Origin: Myxococcota bacterium
GTDB taxonomy: Bacteria > Myxococcota_A > UBA9160 > UBA4427
Direction: 5' to 3'
DNA length: 64,000 bases
Assembly (NCBI GenBank): GCA_028278345.1
Contig: JANQEL010000279.1
Location: 21,941 to 85,940 of the forward strand
Positions within the stretch are counted from its first letter, which is position 1; each line of letters opens with the position of its first letter. This document shows, one piece after another, positions 51,168 to 59,926 of this stretch. The position numbers and the translations under genes were made by a program. The notes beneath the pieces were generated by a model that was not told the origin of the DNA, did no database searches, and was given only the letters and a program-made list of their open reading frames with translations.

Positions 51168-52439
51168 ATGAGGCGACATCTGTACGCGGCCGGGGGCGCC
51201 CCCCTGGTCACACTATTCACTGCGGCGGCGATCATCGGCTGCGGCAGCAGCGGCAGCGGCGACGGCGATGACTCCGAAGGTTCGGGAGCTCCGGCCGAGG
51301 CGCTCGCAGCCGCGAGCCCGTTTTCGCTCGCGACCGGCGATATCGATGACGACGGCAACATGGACGTCGTGACCGCGAACTTCGATACGAACAACGTGAG
51401 CGTGTTGATGGGCCAGGGCGACGGGACGTTCGCCGACGCGATGCTCGTGGATGTCGGCGAAGCTCCGCGCGACGTCAAGCTGCTGCAGCTGAACGAGACC
51501 GGGATCTTTTCGGACCCGGACCTCGATCTCCTGGTGGCCAACTCCGCCTCCGAGAACATCAGCATCAAGCTCGGAGATGGGTTGGGTGGCTTCGGTGCGG
51601 ACGTGGGCGAGGGCGACCTGGACACCGAATTCGTCGGCTCGAACCCATCGACGGTTGGAGCCGCGGACCTCGACGACGATGGGTTCCTCGATTACTTCGC
51701 GGCCGATTTCGAACGCTCGAGGATCTTCCTCCGCCGGGGTAGCGCCTTCGGTCCGCTGTCGCCGCTGACGACGATCATCGTCGGTTCGGCGCCGCGCGGT
51801 ATGGTGATCGATGATATCGACGGTGACGGGGATCCCGACGTGGTCACCGCAAACCTCTTGTCGGACACCCTGGCCGTGCTCGCCGACTGGGTCCGGTTCT
51901 GCCAACCTTGCGTTCCGTTCGTGCCTGCTTCTGCACAGCAGTTCTTTCTCCGGGTGGATTCCGATACCCGCTCGATCGTCGGGAGTTCTCCGCGCGCCAT
52001 CGCGACCGCCGATCTCAATGGCGACGGGGATACGGACGCCGTGACGACCCATCGCGGGCTGAACGCCGTGGGCGTCTCGTTGGGGAATGGCACTCGGATG
52101 TTCGACGCCGCGGTGACCTTCGATACTCCCCAGAATCCGGAGTCGATCGCGATCGACGACGTCAACGGTGATGGCGATCTCGATCTGGTCACGACGAACG
52201 GGAGCCCGACCGGAGAGAACATCAGCGTCCTGCTCGGCGATGGCACTGGAACCTTCGCGGACCCCATCAACATCACCACGAGCGATGTGCCGATTCCCCT
52301 CGGCCTCGCCGACTTCAACAACGATGGCGATCTCGACATCGTCGTGGCGAACATCGAATCCCACGACGTGAGCGTGTTCCTGGGCAACGGCGATGGAACA
52401 TTCGGCGCGGAGATGCGCGACAGCATCGGCAACGACTAG
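51168..52439 (+). CDS. FG-GAP/VCBS-repeat lipoprotein
   Basis: A 423-residue surface or periplasmic protein. A lipoprotein signal (PLVTLFTAAAIIG then Cys-Gly-Ser-Ser-Gly) is followed by an acidic Gly/Ser linker. The remainder is a beta-propeller of six or seven FG-GAP/VCBS repeats with calcium-binding Asp clusters: DIDDDGNMDVV, DLDDDGFLDYF, DIDGDGDPDVV, DLNGDGDTDAV, DVNGDGDLDLV and DFNNDGDLDIV, alternating with VLLGDGTGTF-like strands. Such propellers bind proteins or sugars. The repeat wording resembles secreted propellers of aquatic bacteria. ATG 51168 follows CAAGGA. A strong terminator lies 40 bases after the stop. Confidence 0.85.
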   Translation: MRRHLYAAGGAPLVTLFTAAAIIGCGSSGSGDGDDSEGSGAPAEALAAASPFSLATGDIDDDGNMDVVTANFDTNNVSVLMGQGDGTFADAMLVDVGEAPRDVKLLQLNETGIFSDPDLDLLVANSASENISIKLGDGLGGFGADVGEGDLDTEFVGSNPSTVGAADLDDDGFLDYFAADFERSRIFLRRGSAFGPLSPLTTIIVGSAPRGMVIDDIDGDGDPDVVTANLLSDTLAVLADWVRFCQPCVPFVPASAQQFFLRVDSDTRSIVGSSPRAIATADLNGDGDTDAVTTHRGLNAVGVSLGNGTRMFDAAVTFDTPQNPESIAIDDVNGDGDLDLVTTNGSPTGENISVLLGDGTGTFADPINITTSDVPIPLGLADFNNDGDLDIVVANIESHDVSVFLGNGDGTFGAEMRDSIGND

Positions 52440-52478
52440 CGCGAGGCGTCGACCGGCGTTCTCGAGAGGCAGACGCAG

Positions 52479-52516
52479 AAAAGCGCTCGTCGGGGCCGCT
52501 CCCGACGAGGGCTTTT
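52479..52516 (+). terminator. Intrinsic terminator, probably bidirectional
   Basis: CTCGTCGGG (52486-52494) pairs with CCCGACGAG (52501-52509); after one mismatch the stem continues AAAAGC/GCTTTT (52479-52484 with 52511-52516). A run of five T follows the right arm on the plus strand, and the left side starts with A's, so it can end transcription of the FG-GAP gene and also of the convergent zinc-ribbon gene. Confidence 0.85.
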
Positions 52517-52583
52517 TCTGTACCCGGGCTTTCGGTTGAGATAGACGGATCCGTTCCTTGGGGAGATCCGGAGCCGGGTGCGA

Positions 52584-53081
52584 CTAGCGTCGCTGTTCCC
52601 GCAGCCCGCTGGCTTCCCATTCCTTGGAGAGCTGGGCCAGCTTGCGGGAGAACTCTTCGAACGAGTCGTCGAACGAGAGGATGATCTCGGTGGTGCGCGG
52701 GATGTCGTCGCCGTTGAGCAGACCCCGGTAGCGATTCAGGTTCGCCAGGATCGCCTCGGCCACCTTGAGTGCGCGCTTCTCGGTCTTGATCAGCGGCGAC
52801 TGCAGCGTGTAGACGTTGTTGCGACCCCAGAGGCTCTCGTCGCGCACGATCGCGATCTCACGGTAGACGCCGTTGATCGGATCGAAGTTGTACTCGACGC
52901 GCACTTCCTTGAAGATGTCGGAGTTGCCGGTATAGAAGCCGCGCTCTTTCTCGACCTTGCCGAGCTGGCGGCAACGGGGGCAATAGAAGGTGTCGCCGTG
53001 GTTCAGGAGGAAGACGCCTTTCGCGTAGTCCTCGCAATCGGTGTTCTCGCAATAACCTACACCGCGTTTCATACTCGCCAT
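52584..53081 (-). CDS. Small zinc-ribbon protein of unknown function
   Basis: A 165-residue protein. The N-terminal ~40 residues form a zinc ribbon: YCENTDCEDY, then TFYCPRCRQLGKVE, with four Cys. The middle has VRVEYNFDPINGVYREIAIVRDESLWG, and the end is helical and charged (EEFSRKLAQLSKEWEA). Such proteins may bind nucleic acid or act in protein complexes, but no family is recognised. The frame starts with ATG at 53081 and another three codons on (53072). About 650 bases without a gene lie upstream; the terminator at 52479 lies downstream. Confidence 0.65.
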   Translation of the reverse strand: MASMKRGVGYCENTDCEDYAKGVFLLNHGDTFYCPRCRQLGKVEKERGFYTGNSDIFKEVRVEYNFDPINGVYREIAIVRDESLWGRNNVYTLQSPLIKTEKRALKVAEAILANLNRYRGLLNGDDIPRTTEIILSFDDSFEEFSRKLAQLSKEWEASGLREQRR

Positions 53082-53734
53082 CCTGTACTGGCCCTCTCCT
53101 GGCCCTGGGGGTTACGGAGGCTTGGGGTGCCTCCGGTTGTCTGACCTTTCGAGCTTCTCGCTTGCTGCTTCTGCTCCCTGCGCGGATTCGGTTGTTCTCC
53201 AGACTTACAGTCTACTCTGCTTCACCATCCCGGGCAGTCGAAGGGAAGTAGAGCAAGCGGTATGCCAAGCGGTTCCGGAGTGGGAGACACCGCACCGCCC
53301 CGTGCAGGTTCGCCGGGTTGGCTGGGCAACTGCCCATCAACTGCTCGAAGCTTGCGACCGCAGCGAACTCACGCGAGCTGCGTGCCTTTCGAGCACCCCG
53401 GCACTCTTGAGTAGTGGCCTACTTCCTCCCTGTTTGGTGTGCAGCAGTTTGCGGTTCGCAGGGGTTTCGATCGACGCAGCGGGTCACCGGTGACGCATCG
53501 CGCCCAGCGCACGAGCAGGAGTGCCGCGGGAGGGGGCAATGGGAATTCTGCGCGCAGCGAGACCGCAGGGAGTGCACCGCGATGAATCCTCCGAACCATT
53601 CGCCACCCGGCTCTCGCCGGCTGGCCTTCGCCTATCGCCTATTGACCTGGCTTACCTGGCGCCTGGGGGGCGTTCGGGGCTGCGAGCCGGTTTCCCGGCG
53701 TCAATCAGCTTATACCGAGCGCAATGGCGATCTG
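53082..53734. other. 653-base stretch without a supported gene, possibly an RNA-bearing leader
   Basis: No frame here shows the codon bias of the surrounding genes. The stretch holds several short dyads, including the perfect 12-base palindrome GTCACCGGTGAC (53483-53494) and GGCACT...AGTGGCC near 53400-53420, and is slightly AT-richer than the flanks. It lies upstream of the zinc-ribbon gene and downstream of ccmD, both on the minus strand. I compared it with RNase P, 6S, tmRNA and SRP RNA consensus blocks and found no convincing match. A structured or regulatory RNA remains possible. Confidence 0.4.
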
Positions 53735-53851
53735 TCAACCGCTATTTGATTTCCGGCGGTTGGAGAGGGAGTTGCGTTCCCTCTGGAGGGCGATCCAGTA
53801 CCCGGCGAGCGCGATCGCGGTGACTGCGTAGGCGGCGACGAGGTAGCTCAC
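53735..53851 (-). CDS. ccmD: Haem exporter accessory protein CcmD
   Basis: A 38-residue membrane protein that stabilises CcmC with CcmE during haem delivery. It consists of one membrane helix (SYLVAAYAVTAIALAGYW) followed by a basic, Arg/Asn/Ser-rich cytoplasmic tail, as usual for CcmD. The start is a GTG at 53851 overlapping the ccmC stop (GTGA). It is the last gene of the ccm operon and too short for many gene finders. Confidence 0.8.
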   Translation of the reverse strand: MSYLVAAYAVTAIALAGYWIALQRERNSLSNRRKSNSG

Positions 53852-54606
53852 GCGGGCCCCCCCTTGGTTCCGGCGACGCCCGCGCCGCGGGCGAGGCGCT
53901 CGGCCTCGTCTTCGGAAGCGGCTGTGCGCAGCCCTTCGACCTCCCAACGCAGCAACACCAGGTAGGCGAAGACGAAGAAGAGGGCGAGGTTGGCCATCAG
54001 GAAGGGCAGCCCCATGCCGTCGCCGAGGCTTCCGCGCTCGAGGTTCTCCGGGTGGATCGAGCGATCGTCGAAGATCTCGATGATGTAGTAGTTCAGCGGC
54101 ACCAACACGATTCCCACGATTCCGTATACCGCGGCGAAGCGCGCGGTGCGGGCACTGCGCCCGCTGAAGCTGCGAAGCAGCATGTAGGCGAGGTAAATGA
54201 ACCAGAGGAGCAGGGTCACGGTGAGCCGCGGATCCCACGACCACCACTTGCCCCAGGTGCCGCGCGCCCAAATCGGCCCGGTGATGAGCATCAGCGTGCA
54301 GAAGATGACACCGACCTCGGTGCCCGCGATGGCCAGGCGATCCATGTCCTCACGCGACTTCCAGAGGTAGATCCCTCCGGCGACGGCCGTGATGACGAAG
54401 CCGAGGTAGGCGCCGTAGGCCAGCGGCGGATGCACGTAGAGGATCTTCTGGATGATTCCCTGCACGCTGTCGATCGGGGCATTCACGACCGTCCACGCGT
54501 AGGCGGCGACGAAGACGATGAGTGGCCCTGTCAACCAGCGGCGCACCTTTGCCGTTCGATCTTCGAGGGGGCTCGGAGCCGCGCTGGTGCTCGATTGGGT
54601 GGTCAT
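53848..54606 (-). CDS. ccmC: Haem transport protein CcmC
   Basis: An inner-membrane protein that attaches haem to CcmE in the periplasm. The 252-residue product has six membrane helices and the WWD domain between them: WARGTWGKWWSWDPRLT (~130-146), the haem-handling tryptophan-rich loop. Flanking His (YVHPPLAY and the one in RSIHPENL) are the expected haem-iron ligands. An open frame 24 codons upstream is inside ccmB; ATG 54606 is preferred. ccmB ends 31 bases upstream, ccmD overlaps downstream. Confidence 0.93.
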   Translation of the reverse strand: MTTQSSTSAAPSPLEDRTAKVRRWLTGPLIVFVAAYAWTVVNAPIDSVQGIIQKILYVHPPLAYGAYLGFVITAVAGGIYLWKSREDMDRLAIAGTEVGVIFCTLMLITGPIWARGTWGKWWSWDPRLTVTLLLWFIYLAYMLLRSFSGRSARTARFAAVYGIVGIVLVPLNYYIIEIFDDRSIHPENLERGSLGDGMGLPFLMANLALFFVFAYLVLLRWEVEGLRTAASEDEAERLARGAGVAGTKGGPA

Positions 54607-54637
54607 CGCTTTCGCCTCTTCCTTCTTCGACCCGCTT

Positions 54638-55303
54638 CTACTCGTCGAGGATGTACTCGAAGCCGAGAAACGAGACAACCAGATACGCGCCGTCGATCAC
54701 CAGCAGGAGCTGGATCGCTTCGAAGCTGGCCTCCCCCGAAACGATCAGATCGCGCGTCGCCGCGACGGCTCCCGCGAGCACGGGGAAGAGCGCCGGGAGC
54801 AAGAGGATCGGCAGCAGCACCTCGCGCAGACGCGTGCGCACACTCATTGCCGCGAACAGCGTGCCGGCGCAACACATGCCGAAGGTCGCCAGGAGCACCA
54901 CCCCCGCCAGGGGAAGCGAGATCGTGAGCAAGTCGATGTCGAAGAAGAGCGCGAAGGCAAAGGCCGTCACCCCTTCGACCAGGGCGATCAGGACGAGGTT
55001 CGCCAGCGCCTTGCCCAGGAAGATCCAGCCTCGTTCGCCGGGGGCGAGGGCGAGCAGCGAGAGTGCATCGTTTTCGAGTTCGACGGCGAACGAGCGCGTG
55101 AGGCCGATGTTCGCGGCGAAGATGTAGGCGACCCAGAGCAGGCCGGCGGCGTTCTCTTCGATGCCATCGCGGGTTCCGGCGGGCAGGGCGAAGTGGAAGA
55201 TCACGACGACGAGGAGCGAGAAGACCAACATCGCGAGCACGCGGTCGCGCGAGCGCCACTCGGTGATCAGGTCCTTCCACAGGATGGCGAGGGTCGTACT
55301 CAT
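54638..55303 (-). CDS. ccmB: Haem exporter membrane subunit CcmB
   Basis: Membrane component of the CcmAB ABC complex, which uses ATP to release holo-CcmE from CcmC. The 221-residue product has six hydrophobic helices, a typical start (ILWKDLITEWRSRDRV) and the family stretch FAVELENDALSLLALAPGERGWIF. Its start codon overlaps the ccmA stop (ATGA at 55300-55303). It is followed by ccmC. Confidence 0.93.
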   Translation of the reverse strand: MSTTLAILWKDLITEWRSRDRVLAMLVFSLLVVVIFHFALPAGTRDGIEENAAGLLWVAYIFAANIGLTRSFAVELENDALSLLALAPGERGWIFLGKALANLVLIALVEGVTAFAFALFFDIDLLTISLPLAGVVLLATFGMCCAGTLFAAMSVRTRLREVLLPILLLPALFPVLAGAVAATRDLIVSGEASFEAIQLLLVIDGAYLVVSFLGFEYILDE

Positions 55304-56019
55304 CCGGCGCCCCCGATCGTGCTTTCCTCCATGCCGGCTTCGAGGCGGTCGATCGTGATCTGTGTACCCGACACGATCTCGCTGATTTCGCCGCGGCGCA
55401 GGATCGAGACCTCACTCGCCAACCGTGTGGCGATCTCGACATCGTGGGTGATCAGCACGAGGGCGCGCCCTTCGTCGCGCAGCCGTTCGAGGTGTGCAGC
55501 GAGGCGGCCCATCGCTGCGCGATCGAGTCCGGTGAAGGGTTCGTCGAGCAGAACCAGCGATGGATCGTGGATGCGTGCACGCGCGATCGACAACCGCTGG
55601 GACATGCCGCGCGAAAACGCCCCGGCGCGAACGTCGGCGACATTGCCGAGGGCTTCGTCGTCGAGCAGGCGTTGGGCGCGCACTTCGGCGTCCTCTACGC
55701 GGTAGAGCCTCGCGGCGAAGAGCAGGTTCTCGCGCGCCGTCAGCTCCGGGTGGATCAGCGTGGCGTGACCCACGTAGCCGATCGCCCCGCGCGCGTGCTT
55801 CGGTTCGACCGGTTGGCCCGCGATGTCGATTTCGACCGAACCCGCCGTGGCGTGGGAGAGCCCGGCGAGGATGCGCAGCAGGGTCGTCTTGCCGGCGCCG
55901 TTCGGTCCCAGCACGGCGTGGATGCTGCCGCGTTCGACCGTCAGGTCGACGCCGCGCAGGGCGCGCAGGGCGCCAAAGCGCTTTTCGACGGCCCGCGCGC
56001 GTAGGGCCGTTTCGCTCAC
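55300..56019 (-). CDS. ccmA: Haem exporter ATP-binding subunit CcmA
   Basis: ATPase of the CcmAB complex. The 239-residue product has Walker A GPNGAGKTT (~38-46), Q-loop region GYVGHATLIH, the signature FSRGMSQRLSIAR (in place of the standard LSGGQ), Walker B LVLLDEPFTGLD and the switch His in LITHD. The GTG at 56019 overlaps the stop of the CcmI-like gene. It overlaps ccmB downstream, so three subunits are translationally linked. Confidence 0.92.
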   Translation of the reverse strand: MSETALRARAVEKRFGALRALRGVDLTVERGSIHAVLGPNGAGKTTLLRILAGLSHATAGSVEIDIAGQPVEPKHARGAIGYVGHATLIHPELTARENLLFAARLYRVEDAEVRAQRLLDDEALGNVADVRAGAFSRGMSQRLSIARARIHDPSLVLLDEPFTGLDRAAMGRLAAHLERLRDEGRALVLITHDVEIATRLASEVSILRRGEISEIVSGTQITIDRLEAGMEESTIGGAG

Positions 56020-57920
56020 GTCTGCGCTTCTCCGCTGGCCGGGTTCGGCGCGCCGCAGTTGGCGCAGAATCGCCAATCCGCCTGCAGTGCGGCGCCGCAT
56101 TGCACGCAGAAGCCTTCTGACTTCTCGGCCGACGTCTCGGCACTTGCGGCTGCGGGCTCGGCGGTGATACCCGCCTCGGCGTCCTTCTCGCGCTGGATCA
56201 ACTCGACCGCGCGACCGCGCAGCTCGGTGCGCATGGCTTCGTATTCCCCGGTTTCGATCTTGCCCGTTTCGTGATCGTGCTCGAGATCGCGGATCGCCTG
56301 GTAGACGATGTCGCGCTCGCTGCGGATGCGCGCGCGCTCGTACTCGCCGTGCCCGGTCGACGAGCGGCGAACGAGCGGCGACACGATGAACCACACACCC
56401 AGCGCCGCGAAGGCACTCGTGGCGAAGAGGTGGGCGCGCGGATCGACACTGCCGCGATCGATCAGACCGAGGCCGATCGAAACCACTTCCCCCGCTTCGA
56501 GGGAGAAGGCCTCGCGATGGAGATAGACGCGGGTGCCCTCGCGAAACGGGCGCCTTCGATGCAGTTGGTCGGTTTCGATGATCACGCCGGTGTCGGCGAT
56601 GAACACGTTCAGCGTCCCGACGGGCGCTGGAAGGGCGATGTCGAGCTTCGGCTTTGCCCCGCCCACCGGCACGCGGTAGCGATAGGCGAAGCCACTGCGT
56701 CCCGGCGAGAGCGGACCGAGCACACCGAGGTCGCCGTCGGGCAGTGGGATCACCCCCAGTTGCTCCGCCTCCACGGATGCCCCCAGCAGTTCCGCCCCCG
56801 GCGGCAGCTCGAATCGAAGCAGCGGGTCTTCGGGATGGCCGGCGAGGTGCGCGCCCGCAGCCACGTCGAAGTAGGTCTCGACGTTCACCTGCAGGAACGT
56901 GTCGTCGGCGTCGAGCCAGTGGTCCATGCGCGGAATCGAGACGGCGGAGCGATCCGCGGTCATCGCCGGCAGCGACACGTGCATGCCGATTCCCGTGCCC
57001 GGTGCAATCGCTCCGACGTCCAGGGTCTGCAGCGGGCCTTCGGCGGTTTCGATGCTGCGAACCCCCGGGCCGCCCGGAATGCTCACGGAGAGCCCGCCCG
57101 GCGTGAACGCCACCGTTGCGTCGCGCGTGCCGCTGCCGAGGGGCCAGTAGAGATCGATGCTTCCGTCGTGCTCGCGCGGGATCGCGACCATGTAGCGGAA
57201 GCGAAGCTCGAAGCCGCCTCCGTAGATCGGCCCCCAGAAGCGAAGCTCGCCATCCTCGACTTCGTATCCGTCGGCCACGCCGCTGAGCGCAGTGTCGACC
57301 TGCCATGCGTCCTTCGGAAGCGCGGTGCGAAAGGCCGGGGTCATGCCCTCGCGCTCGCCCGGGGGCACGTAGACGACGACGTCGTCCGGATTGTCTAGCT
57401 GGTGGATCTCCTCGATGCCGAGGCTCGAACCGATCCACTCGACCCGAAGCGATGAGCTCGCGACCGAAACCCGCGAAGCGTCGCTCGACGGATCGTCGAC
57501 TTCGATCACCAGCGAGATCTCGCTCTGCCCCGGCGCGAAGGTCGCACGCTCGCCGTACGGGACACCGCGATAGCTCGCGCCGATCAGGTAGGTGATGCCC
57601 GGCGCATTGGAGATCTGGGTAAAGGAAAAGCCGCCCTGGGCATCGGCGCGCGTGCTGCGCATGCCGGGGCTGCCATCCGTGGCCAGCGCATAGAGGAGGA
57701 TCGTCGAACCCTCGGTACGCGCAGCGCCGTCGGGGTGTTCGAGTCGCCCGACGATCGAGGCCGAGCCGGGTGCCACGTCGGGCACGTTCGCCCCGCTCGC
57801 ACCGGCATGGGGATCCTGCGCTAACGCCGCGCCGGCCCACAGCCCGAGGCCGAACAGCACGAGAACCGAGGCGCCCATTCGCACGCCGAAGGACCAGGTC
57901 GTTCGCTGGCGTTCGTTCAA
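56016..57920 (-). CDS. CcmI-like zinc-ribbon membrane protein within the ccm operon
   Basis: A 634-residue protein. A signal peptide (VLVLFGLGLWAGAALA) is followed by a carboxypeptidase-regulatory/Ig-like domain (SIVGRLEHPDGAA, SFTQISNAPGITY) and further beta-rich periplasmic modules to ~490. A membrane helix lies at ~497-516, then a cytoplasmic coiled helix YQAIRDLEHDHETGKIETGEYEA, whose pattern (LE-x-D-x3-GK-x2-x2-EY) is that of CcmI and zinc-ribbon relatives in other phyla. The end is a zinc ribbon, CVQCGAAL then FCANCGAPNP. It occupies the slot between ccmF and ccmA where ccmH/ccmI-type helpers are expected. The TTG at 57920 is the likely start; ATG 57878 is an alternative. Confidence 0.65.
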   Translation of the reverse strand: MNERQRTTWSFGVRMGASVLVLFGLGLWAGAALAQDPHAGASGANVPDVAPGSASIVGRLEHPDGAARTEGSTILLYALATDGSPGMRSTRADAQGGFSFTQISNAPGITYLIGASYRGVPYGERATFAPGQSEISLVIEVDDPSSDASRVSVASSSLRVEWIGSSLGIEEIHQLDNPDDVVVYVPPGEREGMTPAFRTALPKDAWQVDTALSGVADGYEVEDGELRFWGPIYGGGFELRFRYMVAIPREHDGSIDLYWPLGSGTRDATVAFTPGGLSVSIPGGPGVRSIETAEGPLQTLDVGAIAPGTGIGMHVSLPAMTADRSAVSIPRMDHWLDADDTFLQVNVETYFDVAAGAHLAGHPEDPLLRFELPPGAELLGASVEAEQLGVIPLPDGDLGVLGPLSPGRSGFAYRYRVPVGGAKPKLDIALPAPVGTLNVFIADTGVIIETDQLHRRRPFREGTRVYLHREAFSLEAGEVVSIGLGLIDRGSVDPRAHLFATSAFAALGVWFIVSPLVRRSSTGHGEYERARIRSERDIVYQAIRDLEHDHETGKIETGEYEAMRTELRGRAVELIQREKDAEAGITAEPAAASAETSAEKSEGFCVQCGAALQADWRFCANCGAPNPASGEAQT

Positions 57921-57922
57921 CG

Positions 57923-59896
57923 TCAGGCCTGCTGTCGCTTGCGCGTGACGACGTCGGGATGGGGCCACATGATGAAGATCGAGCCCCCGATCGCGACCGC
58001 CGCGCCGATCCACAGCCAGTTGACCAGCGGATTGATGTGCACCTTGAAGGTCGCCGAACCATCCGGTTCGACTTCGTTCAGGATCAGGTAGACATCCTCG
58101 AGCCAGGTCGAATAGATGGCGGGCATCGACGATGGCTGCTGCTCGAGCCAGTAGATGCGCTTCTGCGGGAGCATCGTGGCGAGCCCTTCGCCGTCTCGAT
58201 AGAGGGCGACGCGTGCCGTGGCGCCACCGTAGTGCTGTTCGAGGTTGGGCTCGGCCGTCTTGTAGACGAACTCGTACTTGTCGACCTCGAGGGTTTCGCC
58301 GGGCTTCAGGTTCTCGAGGCGTTCCTTGTTGAATACCGCGCCCGACACCGCGATGAACATCAGGATGATCCCGAGGTGCACGATGTAGCCGCCATAGCGC
58401 CGCTGGTTGCGTCGCAACAACACCCACAGCGCCGTCAGGGCCGACTCGCCCCGCGAGCGAACCCGCGCGCTCACCGCCCGGTAGTACTCCTGCCCGATCG
58501 TCGCGATCACGAAGGCCGAAAGCGTCCAACAGGCGATCGCCCAGACGGTGGCGCTCTGCCAGAAGAGGAGGGCGAGCACGACACCCAATCCGAGCCCGAA
58601 GGCCGCGGGCACCACGAACTGCCTTCGCACACTCGCGGGAGTCGCCCGGCGCCACGCGATCAACGGCCCGACGCCGGTCAGGAAGATCAACAGCAGGCTC
58701 CAGAGCCCGGCGTGCTGGTTGAAGAAGACGGGGCCCACGGTCGTGCGGTTGCCACTGATCGCTTCCGAGACCACCGGAAGCAGCGTGCCCCAGAACACGA
58801 CCACCAGGATCGCCATGAAGACCCAGTTGTTCATCAGGAAGCCCGCTTCGCGCGACACCATCGATTCGAGCTGGTTGTCGGTCTTGAGCTCGGGCAGGCG
58901 GTACAAAAGGATGCCGAAGAAGAGCACCGCGGTGACGGCGACGTAGGAGAAGAAAATGGGCGTGAACACGCCGCTATTCGTGAAGGCGTGCACCGACTGC
59001 ACGATGCCGCTGCGCGTGAGGAAGGTGCCGAAGACGCAGAGCAGGTAGGTGAGCCCGATCAGCACGAGGTTCCAGGTCTTCAGCATGTCGCGCTTTTCCT
59101 GGATCATCACCGAGTGCAGGTAGGCGGTCGCGGCGAGCCACGGCATCAGCGCTGCGTTCTCCACCGGATCCCAACCCCAGTAGCCGCCCCAACCGAGGAT
59201 CTCGTAGGCCCAGCGGCCGCCGAGGATCAGCCCCGCACCGAGGCTCGTCCAGGCAAACAGCGTCCAGCGCCGCGTCGTCTGGAACCACTGCGTGCCGAGC
59301 TCCCCCGTCACCAGGTTCGCGAACGCGAAGGCGTAGGGGACGATGAAGCCGGTGAAGCCCGCGTAGAGCACGACCGGGTGGATCGTCATGAGCGGGTGCT
59401 GGAGCAGCGGGTTCAACCCGTTGCCGTCCGAGCGCACCTCCGTCGGCGGCACCTTCTCGAAGGGCAGCGAGACGAAGCAGCACAGGGAAAGGAAGAACGC
59501 GAGATTGAGCAGTACGCAGAGCACCACCCAGGGCATCAGGTTGCGGTTGCTCTTGCGGTTGAGTGCAATCGCCGCCGCACCGTAGGCGGCGACCATCCAA
59601 CCCCAGAGCAGGAGCGACCCCGCCTGCCCACCCCAGAGCGCCGCGAGCCGGCTTTCGAGGGACATCGCGCGCGCCGAGTGGGCGGCCACGTAGGCGAGGC
59701 TGAAGTCGTTGGTCGCCAGCGCGTAGAAGAGGGCGCCCATCGAGATCGTGACCGCGGCGAATACGACGTAGAGCGCGCGCTCGGCCACTTGCGTCCAGTC
59801 GTCGCGGCGGGTGATGCCCGCGGCCAGGGCGACGAAGACGCCGAGGATCGTGATCAACCAGCCAAAGGTCAGCGATTGCTGGCCGAGTTCTGCCAT
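57923..59896 (-). CDS. ccmF: Cytochrome c-type biogenesis protein CcmF (haem lyase)
   Basis: Attaches haem from CcmE to apocytochrome c in the periplasm. The 657-residue multi-spanning protein has about fifteen hydrophobic helices and the WWD-type loop ILGWGGYWGWDPVENAALMPW (cut: GGYWGWDPVEN, ~230) typical of CcmF, with HPVVLYAGF and a conserved His-rich region. Usually CcmF works with CcmH, which is not seen in the window. It follows ccmE by 30 bases and precedes the CcmI-like gene by two. Confidence 0.95.
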   Translation of the reverse strand: MAELGQQSLTFGWLITILGVFVALAAGITRRDDWTQVAERALYVVFAAVTISMGALFYALATNDFSLAYVAAHSARAMSLESRLAALWGGQAGSLLLWGWMVAAYGAAAIALNRKSNRNLMPWVVLCVLLNLAFFLSLCCFVSLPFEKVPPTEVRSDGNGLNPLLQHPLMTIHPVVLYAGFTGFIVPYAFAFANLVTGELGTQWFQTTRRWTLFAWTSLGAGLILGGRWAYEILGWGGYWGWDPVENAALMPWLAATAYLHSVMIQEKRDMLKTWNLVLIGLTYLLCVFGTFLTRSGIVQSVHAFTNSGVFTPIFFSYVAVTAVLFFGILLYRLPELKTDNQLESMVSREAGFLMNNWVFMAILVVVFWGTLLPVVSEAISGNRTTVGPVFFNQHAGLWSLLLIFLTGVGPLIAWRRATPASVRRQFVVPAAFGLGLGVVLALLFWQSATVWAIACWTLSAFVIATIGQEYYRAVSARVRSRGESALTALWVLLRRNQRRYGGYIVHLGIILMFIAVSGAVFNKERLENLKPGETLEVDKYEFVYKTAEPNLEQHYGGATARVALYRDGEGLATMLPQKRIYWLEQQPSSMPAIYSTWLEDVYLILNEVEPDGSATFKVHINPLVNWLWIGAAVAIGGSIFIMWPHPDVVTRKRQQA

Positions 59897-59926
59897 CGGT
59901 GCTCCGGGAGGGGGTCGAGGCGGTGG

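Noticed and set aside
53500..53735. Possible RNase P RNA, 6S RNA or similar on either strand
   Set aside because: A GCCAGGTAAG-like block occurs, but the GAAAGTCC-type opening and the ACAGAA end block of RNase P are absent, and no 6S-like central bubble could be drawn.
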